Shown here: positions 53,534 through 62,693 of the stretch, in pieces
Layout: the number at the start of each line of letters is the position of its first letter
How positions within the stretch are numbered: the stretch's first letter is position 1
Origin: JAJCYK01 sp965212195
GTDB lineage: Bacteria; Bacteroidota; Bacteroidia; Cytophagales; Cyclobacteriaceae
Reading direction: 5' to 3'
DNA length: 64,000 nt
Assembly (NCBI GenBank): GCA_965212195.1
Contig: CBDBUW010000010.1
Coordinates: 558,001-622,000, forward strand
Program-made: the position numbers and the translations under genes
The notes under the pieces: model-generated
Told to the model about the DNA's origin: nothing
Database searches by the model: none
What the model saw: only the letters and a program-made list of their open reading frames with translations

Positions 53534-56170
53534 TTGTTGATCAACTTAAAAGGCCTTACCATAGAAATCAACGGGCTTATCTGCATGGTCCTGATAGCGG
53601 TCTGTGGCTTCAGCTGCAGTAACCCTGATAAACTTATTTATCGAAGTGAATTACCTTCTGTTACCCGCACCTGGATCGGTCCTGAATTCTGGGCAAACCC
53701 ACTGCAAGATTGGCAATTAAACGAAGGTAGAATTGAGTGCGTTGTCAGTGGCGGCGACCGAAATGTATACCTACTTACGCATGAAATATTACCTGGCGGC
53801 TCTTTTAAAATGGCTGTCGACTTGGGGAGTCTGGAATCCCCTCCCCTCAGCAGCGGGTGGGCCGGTTTGAAAATAGGCGTAAGAGGAGAATTCAACGACT
53901 ACCGTGATAGTGCGGTAAGAGGAGAAGGGATTCCTTTAGGCATTACCAATACCGGTAGGCTTTTTATTGGCGATATACCGGAGTCCGGCAGCAGCACTAT
54001 CCAGGAGTTTGAGCATTTGCACTTAGATCTTGAGGCCAAGCCACAGGATGAGCATTATTACCAGTTGACCTTATCGATCTTCACTGGTGATCGGTCCAAA
54101 TTACTGGGCCAAATGGTAAAAGATAGTATTTCGGCCTCCTGGATGGAGGGAGGGATCGCTTTGGTTAGCAGTGTTGGCACTGTACCCCCTTTTACCTTTA
54201 AACGAACAACCAAAGAATACCCGGATTGGGGCACCGAACCCGATACCCAGCGCCAGGGTAACGTGCGATTTTGGTTTCAAAACCTCACGCTTTCCGGAGA
54301 TGGAATCAAGGCCTACCAAGACAGAAAATTTGGTCCCATACTGTTTAATCAATTCACATTGAGTAACGATCAACTTATAATGACTACCCAGATGGCGCCC
54401 GTGAGCTTAAAACCCTCTAAGAAGGTTTATTTTGAAATATTCGAAAATGGCACATGGGTGAAGCGGGATAGCTGCGCCATAGACGATGCATCGCGTACCG
54501 CCACTTTCGGGCCTTTGCCATGGGATCAGAGCCAGGAACGGCCCTACCGGTTGATCTATAGCTATCACGGTAACAGTAGCGGCGGTTTCGAGGATCACAT
54601 CTACGAAGGAACTATTCCGGTGTCTCCTGCGGACAAGGAAGAATTGGTGCTAGCTGCGTTTACCGGGAACAACGACCTGGGATTCCCCAACCAAGATCTG
54701 GTGGCCAGCGTGAAGCTACAGAATCCCGATTTTTTATTCTTTTCCGGAGATCAGATTTATGAAGGCGTAGGTGGATACGGGGTACAGAAGCAACCGCCAG
54801 AAGCGGCAAACTTGGATTATCTACGCAAATGGTACCTGTACGGTTGGGCCTACGGGGACCTGCTGCGCCGCATACCAAGCGTGGCCATTCCAGACGACCA
54901 TGACGTTTATCATGGAAATATTTGGGGTGAGGGTGGTAAGGCGGCCGACAGTGCCGACACGGAATCCGGAAAACAGGACACCGGTGGCTATAAGATGCCC
55001 GCAGCATGGGTCAATATGGTTCAGAAAACCCAGACGGAGCATTTACCTGAGCCATTTGACGCTACACCGGTGACCCAAAATATCGGTGTATACTATACAA
55101 ATATTGAGTATGGAGGAATAAGTTTTGCGGTATTGGAAGACCGTAAGTTTAAATCTGCCCCCAAAACATTGTTACCCCAAGCGCAAGTGGATAATGGCTG
55201 GGCGCAAAATCCCCAATTCGATCCCATTGCCCAGGGCGACCACCCGGACGCCACATTGTTGGGGCAACGACAACTAAGATTTTTGGATCATTGGACCCAA
55301 ACCTGGCAACAGGATACCTGGATGAAAGTGGTGCTTTCCCAAACTATATTTGCAAATTTGGCTACACTACCGCAACAAGAATCAAACCATGACCGCATCG
55401 TGCCAAAATTGCGGATCTTGAAAGCCGGAGAGTACGCCCCCGATGATAAGCCTGTAGCCGATATGGATTCTAACGGCTGGCCTCAAACAGGCCGCAATAA
55501 AGCCCTGGAAATAATCCGGAAAGCCTATGCTTTACACGTGGCTGGAGATCAGCATTTGGGGAGTACCTTGCAGTATGGGATTGACGATTTTGGAGATGCT
55601 GGCTTTGCTCTTTGTGTTCCCAGTGTCAGCAATGTGTGGCCCCGTCGATGGTATCCTTCCCCCTCCGCGCAAGATCCTGCCTATACGGGTGATTTTCTGG
55701 ATGGTTTTGGCAACCATATGACGGTCTTTGCGGTATCCAACCCTCTTTTTACCGGCCGTGAGCCAGCCAAACTTTACGATCGAGCTACCGGGTATGGCAT
55801 CGTACGCTTTCATAGGTCCTCCCGGGAGATCGCCCTGGAAAACTGGCCTCGTGATGCTGACCCCAGGAAAGATAATCCCTATGCAGGTTGGCCGGTAACC
55901 CTACACCAACAAGACAATTTCAATCCTCCAAACGGGGCCTGGTTGCCCTGGATAAAGGGTTCCGGACTCAAGGAAAGTTTGATCCAAATACGGGATATTG
56001 AGGGCAACCACCTTCAAACCATTCGAATACATGCTGACTCCGTTCGATTAAAGGTGTTGACACCCGGTGCTTATCAGGTAGATATCACCCCCCCAGATGG
56101 ACAGAAGGCCATTAACCTGCAGTTGGAGGCCCATCAAAGTTCCGATAGTAAAATTGTAAACCTGGAGTAA
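53534..56170 (+). CDS. PhoD-like metallophosphatase lipoprotein
   Basis: An 878-residue exported protein. The N-terminal signal ends in lipobox CGFSC. Residues about 40-340 are beta-rich and unassigned (possibly carbohydrate-binding). Residues about 375-720 are a PhoD-type phosphodiesterase/phosphatase domain (FFSGDQIYEGVGG, AIPDDHDVYHGNIWGEGG, HVAGDQHLGSTLQYG). It may release phosphate or cleave phosphodiesters at the cell surface. The listed start is TTG at 53534; an in-frame stop lies just upstream, and the first ATG (53585) would leave a signal peptide with no basic residue, so TTG is preferred. Its stop overlaps the sulfatase start as TAATG. Confidence 0.85.
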   Translation: MLINLKGLTIEINGLICMVLIAVCGFSCSNPDKLIYRSELPSVTRTWIGPEFWANPLQDWQLNEGRIECVVSGGDRNVYLLTHEILPGGSFKMAVDLGSLESPPLSSGWAGLKIGVRGEFNDYRDSAVRGEGIPLGITNTGRLFIGDIPESGSSTIQEFEHLHLDLEAKPQDEHYYQLTLSIFTGDRSKLLGQMVKDSISASWMEGGIALVSSVGTVPPFTFKRTTKEYPDWGTEPDTQRQGNVRFWFQNLTLSGDGIKAYQDRKFGPILFNQFTLSNDQLIMTTQMAPVSLKPSKKVYFEIFENGTWVKRDSCAIDDASRTATFGPLPWDQSQERPYRLIYSYHGNSSGGFEDHIYEGTIPVSPADKEELVLAAFTGNNDLGFPNQDLVASVKLQNPDFLFFSGDQIYEGVGGYGVQKQPPEAANLDYLRKWYLYGWAYGDLLRRIPSVAIPDDHDVYHGNIWGEGGKAADSADTESGKQDTGGYKMPAAWVNMVQKTQTEHLPEPFDATPVTQNIGVYYTNIEYGGISFAVLEDRKFKSAPKTLLPQAQVDNGWAQNPQFDPIAQGDHPDATLLGQRQLRFLDHWTQTWQQDTWMKVVLSQTIFANLATLPQQESNHDRIVPKLRILKAGEYAPDDKPVADMDSNGWPQTGRNKALEIIRKAYALHVAGDQHLGSTLQYGIDDFGDAGFALCVPSVSNVWPRRWYPSPSAQDPAYTGDFLDGFGNHMTVFAVSNPLFTGREPAKLYDRATGYGIVRFHRSSREIALENWPRDADPRKDNPYAGWPVTLHQQDNFNPPNGAWLPWIKGSGLKESLIQIRDIEGNHLQTIRIHADSVRLKVLTPGAYQVDITPPDGQKAINLQLEAHQSSDSKIVNLE

Positions 56171-57621
56171 TGAACAAAAACCTAAATGTCCTCCTGCTAT
56201 GGGGAGCTATGATCCTCAGCGCTTGTGAGCAGCAACCAGCTGAAAACTCCTTGCCCAATATCGTGATTGTCTTTACCGATGATCAGGGCTATGGAGACTT
56301 GGGAAGCTTTGGAGCCAGCGGCTTCCAAACCCCTTATTTGGATCAATTGGCCCGAGAGGGTATGCGATTTACTCACTTTTATGTAGGACAAGCAGTGTGC
56401 AGCGCATCCAGGGCCGCCCTCATGACGGGTTGCTACCCCAATCGTATCGGTATTACCGGCGCCTTATTCCCTACCTCCAATCATGGACTAAACGCCGAGG
56501 AGACCACCATTGCAGAAATATTGAGACCATTGGGCTATGCCACCGGCATCTTTGGCAAATGGCATCTGGGTCATCATGAACCCTTCTTGCCCTTGCAACA
56601 TGGCTTCGACGAATATTTCGGAATCCCCTATTCCAATGATATGTGGCCGGTAGATTTTGACGGCACCCCGGTGACAGACACAGCTATCCGCAAAGGGCAG
56701 TATCCACCGCTTCCTTTAGTGGAGGGCAATGAAATCGTAGAGCGTGTTGTCAGTTTAGCCGATCAGGATCAGTTGACCACCCGCTATACCCAGCGAGCGG
56801 TTGATTTCATCCGCCGACACCAGAATCAGCCCTTTTTTCTTTATGTACCGCATTCCATGCCTCACATACCCTTAGGGGTGTCGGACAAGTTTAAAGGAAA
56901 GAGCCAGCAGGGCCTGTATGGAGACGTAATGATGGAAATTGATTGGTCTGTAGGCCAGATAATGGAAACTCTTCAAGAATTGGGATTGCAGGAGAATACC
57001 CTGATAATGTTCATGACAGATAATGGCCCCTGGCTGAATTTTGGCAACCACGCAGGAACCACTGGTGGTTTACGCGAAGGCAAAGGAACTACTTACGAAG
57101 GTGGGCAAAGGGTGCCCTGCATTATGAGGTGGCCAAAAAAAATTCCAGCAGGGACGGTCAATCATCAATTGGCAGCTACTATGGACATTTTACCTACTCT
57201 GGCTGAACTTACGGGAGCTACGCTGCCAGATCGCAACATTGACGGATTGGATATCTCCAGCTTACTATTGGGAAACAATACCAGTAGTCCACGGGAAACT
57301 TTATACTATTATTATCACCGGAACGATCTGGAAGCAGTTCGTTACCAGCAATGGAAGTTAGTACTACCACATGTCACCACCCAGTCATACCGGCGGGTAC
57401 TTCCAGGCAATGATGGCTGGCCAGGTCCTTACAACAAAGATACCACCGGTTTGGCGCTTTACAATCTGAGACGTGATCCTGGAGAGTCCTATGATGTTCA
57501 GGAACTTTATCCGGAAGTGGTAGATATGATGCAAGACCTGGCGAACCAGGCTCGGGAAGACTTGGGTGATAATCTTACAGGGGTGGAGGGAAAAAATGTT
57601 AGAAAACCAGGACAACGGTAG
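56170..57621 (+). CDS. Lipoprotein sulfatase, arylsulfatase A-like
   Basis: A 483-residue type I sulfatase. Lipobox ILSAC (Cys19). The first metal site is VIVFTDDQGYGDLG, and the maturation motif CSASRAALMTG places the formylglycine Cys at residue 77 and the Arg at 81 (CxAxR variant). Later landmarks are GKWHLGHHEPFLP and MFMTDNGPWLNFG, the second metal site. Substrate unknown. It is distinct from the sulfatase at 5880-7379, which has CxPxR. It starts inside the PhoD stop codon (TAATG), so these two act together. Confidence 0.93.
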   Translation: MNKNLNVLLLWGAMILSACEQQPAENSLPNIVIVFTDDQGYGDLGSFGASGFQTPYLDQLAREGMRFTHFYVGQAVCSASRAALMTGCYPNRIGITGALFPTSNHGLNAEETTIAEILRPLGYATGIFGKWHLGHHEPFLPLQHGFDEYFGIPYSNDMWPVDFDGTPVTDTAIRKGQYPPLPLVEGNEIVERVVSLADQDQLTTRYTQRAVDFIRRHQNQPFFLYVPHSMPHIPLGVSDKFKGKSQQGLYGDVMMEIDWSVGQIMETLQELGLQENTLIMFMTDNGPWLNFGNHAGTTGGLREGKGTTYEGGQRVPCIMRWPKKIPAGTVNHQLAATMDILPTLAELTGATLPDRNIDGLDISSLLLGNNTSSPRETLYYYYHRNDLEAVRYQQWKLVLPHVTTQSYRRVLPGNDGWPGPYNKDTTGLALYNLRRDPGESYDVQELYPEVVDMMQDLANQAREDLGDNLTGVEGKNVRKPGQR

Positions 57622-57673
57622 TTATATTACCGCTCTGTCACAGTTGACATTATATTAGAATTAATTTACAACT

Positions 57674-58201
57674 ATGAATATGAAATCATTATTATTGACT
57701 TTGCTGGGGTGCTGCTTGATACTGAGCGGATGTCAGAAACCCCAGGACCAGCAGGCCGAAACTTCTGAAGAGGTTATGGCACCAGAGCAGGAAGAGGAAC
57801 CACGACACAATCAGCTGACCGCTGCTGAGCAGGAAGCTGGTTGGAAACTGTTGTTTGACGGCCAAAATCCGGACCAGTGGCGAGGGTATCAAAAAGAAAC
57901 TTTTCCTGAAAACGGATGGGATGTACGCGACGGCGAGATTGTAGTGCTCAAAACACCGGAAGGCGGGTCTGGCGGTGGAGATATTATCACCAAAGAAGCG
58001 TATGAGAACTTTGAGCTGAGCCTGGAATTCATAATTTCGGATTCGGCCAACAGCGGAATTTTTTACTTAGCCCAGGAGCAAGAGGATACCCCTATTTGGT
58101 ACAGTGCTCCGGAATATCAAATCTTGGACAACCAGGTTTATTTAAATTGGGACGGATCTGGACATGGATATGCACACGCATCTGACTGCAGAGAATTATG
58201 A
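57674..58201 (+). CDS. DUF1080 lipoprotein, N-terminal part (frameshifted)
   Basis: The first part of a DUF1080 (3-keto-disaccharide hydrolase type) gene. Signal and lipobox LILSGC (Cys20) precede an acidic linker and the jelly-roll start WKLLFDGQNPDQWRGYQKET, then GGGDIITKEAYENFELSLEF and APEYQILDNQ. After YQILDNQVYLN the frame turns to unrelated residues and ends at DCREL-stop; the family sequence continues in the next frame from about 58149. The break needs removal of one base in the segment around 58143-58152, such as one T of AAATTGGG. Combined length would be about 265 residues. Real disruption or assembly error cannot be told apart here. Confidence 0.75.
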   Translation: MNMKSLLLTLLGCCLILSGCQKPQDQQAETSEEVMAPEQEEEPRHNQLTAAEQEAGWKLLFDGQNPDQWRGYQKETFPENGWDVRDGEIVVLKTPEGGSGGGDIITKEAYENFELSLEFIISDSANSGIFYLAQEQEDTPIWYSAPEYQILDNQVYLNWDGSGHGYAHASDCREL

Positions 58202-58469
58202 CCTGCAAGCTGCAGAGGAAGATCACAGCAAACCGGTAGGTGAATGGAACCACGCTAAGATCGTAGTGAATCAAGGTCATGTTGAGCATTGGATTAACGG
58301 CTATAAAGCCATAGAATACGACATCAATTCCGATACCTGGAAGCAACAGGTAGCCGCCAGTAAATTCAAGGATTATGCTCAGTATGGTCAAGCAGTGCAA
58401 GGGCATATTGGACTGCAGGATCATGGGCACCAGGTACGTTTTCGCAACATTAAGATCAAAACCCTATGA
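58164..58469 (+). CDS. DUF1080 protein, C-terminal part (frameshifted)
   Basis: The second part of the broken DUF1080 gene. The reading is open before the first ATG (GTDLDMDMHTHLTAENYDL) and continues with the typical KPVGEWNHAKIVVNQGHVEHWINGYK and ends HQVRFRNIKIKTL, the usual C-terminal strand of the family. It cannot be an independent gene because it lacks the N-terminal half of the fold and any signal peptide. Its stop overlaps the start of the next DUF1080 gene as ATGA (58466-58469). Confidence 0.75.
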   Translation: MDMHTHLTAENYDLQAAEEDHSKPVGEWNHAKIVVNQGHVEHWINGYKAIEYDINSDTWKQQVAASKFKDYAQYGQAVQGHIGLQDHGHQVRFRNIKIKTL

Positions 58470-59050
58470 TAACGTTTTTTATTTTTCTCAGCATTTTAAT
58501 ACAGGAGACTGATGTCCAAAAGACTGCTTTGTTTAACGGTAAAGACCTTACCGGGTGGGAGATCTACGGCACGGAGAAATGGTATGTGGATGGTGGCGAA
58601 TTGATATGTGAAAGCGGCCCGGACCAGGGTTATGGTTACCTCGCTACCGTTGACAGTTACCAAAATATTGACCTGAGCCTGGAATTCAAGCAAGAAGCCA
58701 ACGGCAACAGCGGGGTGTTTTTCAGATCGAGTATAGAAGGCACCCAGATCACAGGATGGCAAGCTGAAGTAGCTCCTCCGGGAAACGATAGTGGCGGTAT
58801 TTATGAGTCTTATGGCAGAGGCTGGCTCATAAAACCTGAGGCCGGTAAAGATGAGGCTTTGAAGATGGGGGAATGGAATACCATGAGGATAAAGGTGCAG
58901 GGCGACCAGGTCACCACCTGGATCAATGGAGAAATGATGATCCAGCTAACAGATGAAAAAATAGGAAAAGCCCAGGGAAAAATTGCCCTGCAGATCCATG
59001 ATGGCGGAGGTATAAAAGTGCGATGGAGAAACATCTATCTGCTGGATTAA
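58466..59050 (+). CDS. DUF1080 family protein (second copy)
   Basis: A 194-residue exported DUF1080 protein with a short hydrophobic N-terminus (MITFFIFLSILIQ) and the jelly-roll blocks ALFNGKDLTGWEIYG, GYGYLATVDSYQNIDLSLEF, NSGVFFRSSIEG, WNTMRIKVQGDQVTTWING and IKVRWRNIYLLD. Family members hydrolyse 3-keto-glycosides, and DUF1080 has been linked to that activity; here it is a prediction. The start overlaps the previous gene stop as ATGA, and the FAD oxidoreductase follows 3 bases later, so a 3-keto-sugar pathway is a reasonable inference. Confidence 0.85.
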   Translation: MITFFIFLSILIQETDVQKTALFNGKDLTGWEIYGTEKWYVDGGELICESGPDQGYGYLATVDSYQNIDLSLEFKQEANGNSGVFFRSSIEGTQITGWQAEVAPPGNDSGGIYESYGRGWLIKPEAGKDEALKMGEWNTMRIKVQGDQVTTWINGEMMIQLTDEKIGKAQGKIALQIHDGGGIKVRWRNIYLLD

Positions 59051-59053
59051 CCT

Positions 59054-60955
59054 ATGCGCATACTGGTATGCTGGCATAGCGGATTGTTTTTAAGAGTTAT
59101 CCTGCTAATCTTGATTTTAGCTGGTTGTAAAAAGGAAATACCATCTTCACAAGTACTGCAAACAGAGGTTTTAGTGGTAGGCGGCGGTGCCAGTGGGGTT
59201 TCAGCCGCTTTACAAGCCGCCCGCAACGGCTCACAGGTGATCCTGGTGGAGGAAACGCCCTGGCTTGGAGGAATGCTAACGGCAGCTGGCGTCAGTGCCA
59301 CCGACGGAAATCACCGTCTTCCATCGGGAATATGGGGAGAGTTTCGCGGATTGCTTTATGATCACTACGGCGGGGCCGACAGCGTAGAAACCGGCTGGGT
59401 CAGTAACACTTTATTTGAACCGCACGTTGGTAACCGCATTTGGAACCACCTGCTGACGGCTGAAAGCAACATCCGCATTATCAAAGGTTTCAGGCCTGTC
59501 AGAGTGACCAAGGATGGTGAGCAAGTTACTGCTGTGTGGTTTTCCAATGACCAATCCGACAGCTTGAGAATTAGGGCGGCCATCACCATTGAAGCCACGG
59601 AATTAGGTGATGTTTTGGCGCTGGCAGGGGCCCCTTATTTAGCAGGCCAAGACCCCCGAGCACTTACCGTAGAGGAACAGGCTCCGCAACAGGCTACTGA
59701 TGCAATTCAGGATCTCACTTTTACCATGATCCTGAAGGAGTATCCTGAAGATCAAACCGTTGAGGAGCCGCCCGGATATGATCCCGCGGAGTTCAACTGT
59801 GCCTGCAAAGAGCTTTGCGATGATCCTGATTTTGAAGTAGTGGACTGCGCCACCATGATGCGGTACGCACGACTCCCCAACAATAAGTACATGATCAATT
59901 GGCCGATTCACGGAAATGACTATTACCTGAATAGCCTGGAAATGACCCAGGAAGCCAGAGCGGCGGCCTACCAGGAAGCTAAGATGCAATCCTGGCGCTT
60001 CCTATACCACCTGCAGACTAAGGGAGGCTTTAGCAATCTGGGAATTGCACAGGGAGAGTTCCCAACGGAGGACGGCCTGCCCTTTATACCTTATCACCGT
60101 GAAAGCCGCAGGCTTCAGGGGATGGATTTCCTCACCATAAATCATCTGCAAAACCCCTATGCTTATGACCTTTACCGGGAAGCAATCGCCGTAGGTGACT
60201 ATCCCTTAGATCATCATCATGGGAAAAACCCTGGTGTCGCTGAAGAGGAGTTTCCGTCAATACCATCTTTTTCCATTCCCTATGGATGTCTGGTTCCGCA
60301 AACTGTTGATGGACTTATTGTAGCCGAAAAAAGTATTTCGGTGAGTCATCTGGCCAATGGCGCCACCAGGTTGCAGCCTTGCGTAATTTTAATCGGTCAG
60401 GCAGCAGGGGCCGCAGCGGCTATTTGCGCTAATCAAAATGTACAGCCGCGAGATTTGGATATAAGGTCACTTCAACAAAAGCTGCTAGATGCCGGATGTT
60501 GGTTAATGCCCTTTATCGATATGGGGCCGGAGGACAGTATGTTCTTCCAAGCTGTCCAAAAAGTGGGGCTAACCGGATTGATGAAAGGTACCGGGATCCC
60601 TTATAAATGGGCTAACCAGACTTGGTTTTATGCCGATAGTTTGTTTTACCTCAGTGATTTGCTAAACGCTTATAGGGCCATGGATCACCAGGAAATCATA
60701 AAGCCGGAGGTAGACTATCACCTAAGCCGGTTGGAATTTATGATGCTCATTTGGGGACACATCGGTGCGCCTCAGACCCAAGGATCACTCCCATTTAAGG
60801 ACCTGTCATCAGATCCAGCGTTAATGTACGCTTTCCAAAACGGATGGCTTCTACCTTGGGAAGGTGAAGAGAATTTCCAACCCTATACGCCTATCACTCG
60901 CAAAGAGGCAGCCTATGTTATAAACAAGGCTTTACGTCCATTTGAACAGCTCTAA
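59054..60955 (+). CDS. Exported FAD-dependent oxidoreductase lipoprotein
   Basis: A 633-residue FAD-dependent oxidoreductase (FAD_oxidored type) with a lipoprotein signal (lipobox ILAGC, Cys25). The dinucleotide motif VLVVGGGASGVSAALQAARN follows at about residue 38. Later blocks are GGMLTAAGVSATDGNH, WNHLLTAESNIRI, TIEATELGDVLALAG, the Cys-rich FNCACKELCDDPDFEVVDC, and the FAD contact GATRLQPCVILIGQAAGAAAA. It may oxidise a sugar or amine outside the cytoplasm; the substrate is unknown. The lipidated FAD enzyme next to DUF1080 proteins suggests a sugar 3-dehydrogenase-like role (inference). It is the last gene of the plus-strand operon. Confidence 0.88.
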   Translation: MRILVCWHSGLFLRVILLILILAGCKKEIPSSQVLQTEVLVVGGGASGVSAALQAARNGSQVILVEETPWLGGMLTAAGVSATDGNHRLPSGIWGEFRGLLYDHYGGADSVETGWVSNTLFEPHVGNRIWNHLLTAESNIRIIKGFRPVRVTKDGEQVTAVWFSNDQSDSLRIRAAITIEATELGDVLALAGAPYLAGQDPRALTVEEQAPQQATDAIQDLTFTMILKEYPEDQTVEEPPGYDPAEFNCACKELCDDPDFEVVDCATMMRYARLPNNKYMINWPIHGNDYYLNSLEMTQEARAAAYQEAKMQSWRFLYHLQTKGGFSNLGIAQGEFPTEDGLPFIPYHRESRRLQGMDFLTINHLQNPYAYDLYREAIAVGDYPLDHHHGKNPGVAEEEFPSIPSFSIPYGCLVPQTVDGLIVAEKSISVSHLANGATRLQPCVILIGQAAGAAAAICANQNVQPRDLDIRSLQQKLLDAGCWLMPFIDMGPEDSMFFQAVQKVGLTGLMKGTGIPYKWANQTWFYADSLFYLSDLLNAYRAMDHQEIIKPEVDYHLSRLEFMMLIWGHIGAPQTQGSLPFKDLSSDPALMYAFQNGWLLPWEGEENFQPYTPITRKEAAYVINKALRPFEQL

Positions 60956-60964
60956 TCTGTTCAT

Positions 60965-60986
60965 TTGCCCTATTCTTGCCCTATTC
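60965..60986. repeat. Tandem 11-base duplication at a gene end
   Basis: TTGCCCTATTC occurs twice in direct tandem (60965-60975 and 60976-60986). The second copy contains the stop codon of the minus-strand PLP-enzyme gene. It lies between two convergent genes 25 bases apart. Confidence 0.8.
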
Positions 60987-62192
60987 TTTTGCGCCTTCCA
61001 GAATTTCTTTTACCCTGCGGGCCACGGTCCGCTCCTGCCCGGGCTGCATCATCCAAGTGGTGATCCCCACATATTCCTTATCCCCCACAGTTTCAATAGA
61101 GGGATGTCCCTTGCGTAGCGCCTCCCTCATTTCATCCGGAGTGATCTTTACCTTATCCTGATCCCACCTAAGCTTCAATGATGGCACGTGATTAGCCACA
61201 TCCGGGACATGCTTGATAGGCTTCACCCCCTTCACGGAAGCTGCAGCGTCATGAATCATTTGGATTTGACCTTCCCACAGCTTCCATTCAGCCTGGTGGT
61301 TTTTGGTGACATAGATCTCCAAAGCCACCAACATTCCCAGGATCTCTTCCTTATTAACTTTCATACCCCGTCCCAAAGTGTTGCCACGAGGGGGAGCATG
61401 TAATCGTGCGGCTTGTATCAATTCTCTTTTTCCCAATAGCAAGCCCGCACTTTGCGGCCCCCGGATACCTTTACCACCTGAAAAACAGACCAGATCAAAG
61501 CCCATTTTGGTGTATTTCCATAAATTCTCTACCGGTGGTACGTCAGCTGCACAATCGTTAAAAGTGGGAATTCCGTATTTTTTGCCTACTTCTACCCACT
61601 CTTCGTCTCTGATCTTGCCTTTGAAATTGTGGGCATTTAAAAACCATAACATGGCCGTGTTATCGTTGATGGCATTCTCAAGTTCTTTGCGGGTTTCAAT
61701 AAATATGAGCTCTACTCCACAATTTAACAAAGCGTGAGCATAACCGATCTCATGTGATTTCTGCATAATTACCTGGTTTTTCATGCCAGTAACATCCGGT
61801 AGCTGCGGTACTTTGCTTTCGTCCAAACCTGTCAATACTCCAGCCAAACCAAAAGTAATGGCGGAGGCCGCACCAGTGGTAACCGTAGCATAATCACAGT
61901 GCACAAGTTCCGCAATACGTTCTCCAACCTTATCCTGGAGTTCATCCAGATTCACATAGTCGCCGGTGGCAAATTTAATAGCATCACTCACTGCTTCAGG
62001 CATCAGCGAGCCGGTCATTGCGGTGTAGGTGCCGGCGGCATTGATAAAGGTGCGCACACCCAGCTCCTTAAAGTAATCTCGGGCTGGGGCTGTGGGCAAC
62101 GCTGCTGCTCCGGTAACCAGTCCTGTACCGAACAAACTTCCTACCAAAGGCAGACTGGAAAGATTTTTTAATAGTTTTCGTCGGGTTATCAT
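60981..62192 (-). CDS. SelA/DgaE-like PLP-dependent enzyme with export signal
   Basis: A 403-residue fold-type I PLP enzyme of the SelA / D-glucosaminate-6-phosphate ammonia-lyase-like group. The PLP Lys lies in CFSGGKGIRGPQSAGLLLGK, with Asp in TFNDCAADVPP positioned for the pyridine nitrogen. The N-terminus ITRRKLLKNLSSLPLVGSLF with small hydrophobic residues looks like a Tat signal, so export with bound cofactor is plausible. Family members eliminate water or ammonia from amino-sugar acids, giving enamine/imine intermediates. It is 12 bases after the RidA-like gene stop and ends the operon. Confidence 0.85.
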   Translation of the reverse strand: MITRRKLLKNLSSLPLVGSLFGTGLVTGAAALPTAPARDYFKELGVRTFINAAGTYTAMTGSLMPEAVSDAIKFATGDYVNLDELQDKVGERIAELVHCDYATVTTGAASAITFGLAGVLTGLDESKVPQLPDVTGMKNQVIMQKSHEIGYAHALLNCGVELIFIETRKELENAINDNTAMLWFLNAHNFKGKIRDEEWVEVGKKYGIPTFNDCAADVPPVENLWKYTKMGFDLVCFSGGKGIRGPQSAGLLLGKRELIQAARLHAPPRGNTLGRGMKVNKEEILGMLVALEIYVTKNHQAEWKLWEGQIQMIHDAAASVKGVKPIKHVPDVANHVPSLKLRWDQDKVKITPDEMREALRKGHPSIETVGDKEYVGITTWMMQPGQERTVARRVKEILEGAKE

Positions 62193-62204
62193 CTTAAGTA
62201 AGTT

Positions 62205-62693
62205 TTAGTCCAAGGCTGCAATACAGTCAATCTCAACCAGGCTGTCGCCCGGCACCCCTCCATAAGTAGCAACGGTAGTACGGACCGGTGGGTTATTGCC
62301 AAATCGCCCCCGATACGCCTCGTTCATGGCTTTATAGTCCGCTAAATCATGAAGGTATACATTCACTTTCAATACTTTTTCCATGGAGGAACCGTGTTTC
62401 TTCAGCTCCTTCTCAATCTCGTCCAAAACATGTTTGGTGTGCGAGGAAATATCACCCTCAAAATGTGCCCCTTTACCGGCGATATAGAGGGTGTTACCGT
62501 GTTTGACAGCACTGGAAAACAAAGGTACTTGTTGGGATTCTATAACTTCCCCTACTACTTGCTTAGTACCTGATGTTGCCTTGGCCGTAAAGCCGGCAGC
62601 ACCCAGTACGGCTGCAGTGCCCACCAGTGATTTTACTGCTTTTCTTCTTCCGTTTTTTTTCACTTCTTTCATAGTTCTTGCTTTTAATGTCAT
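62205..62693 (-). CDS. RidA-family protein with Tat-type export signal
   Basis: A 162-residue RidA/YjgF protein. Residues 8-45 form a Tat-like signal (NGRRKAVKSLVGTAAVLGAA), unusual for a family that is normally cytoplasmic. The RidA core starts near residue 48 and keeps the substrate-carboxylate Arg138 (NPPVRTTV) and Glu154 (LVEIDCIAA). RidA deaminates reactive 2-enamine/imine compounds, such as those released by PLP-dependent lyases, so its placement before a PLP enzyme of that type fits. The ATG directly abuts the RraA stop; an internal ATG at 62672 is possible. Confidence 0.85.
   Translation of the reverse strand: MTLKARTMKEVKKNGRRKAVKSLVGTAAVLGAAGFTAKATSGTKQVVGEVIESQQVPLFSSAVKHGNTLYIAGKGAHFEGDISSHTKHVLDEIEKELKKHGSSMEKVLKVNVYLHDLADYKAMNEAYRGRFGNNPPVRTTVATYGGVPGDSLVEIDCIAALD

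Noticed and set aside
57644..57672. TTGACA with TACAAC at 17-base spacing upstream of the DUF1080 gene, like a sigma70 promoter
   Set aside because: The -10 would lie 1 base before the start codon, leaving no room for a leader, and Bacteroidota use a different consensus.
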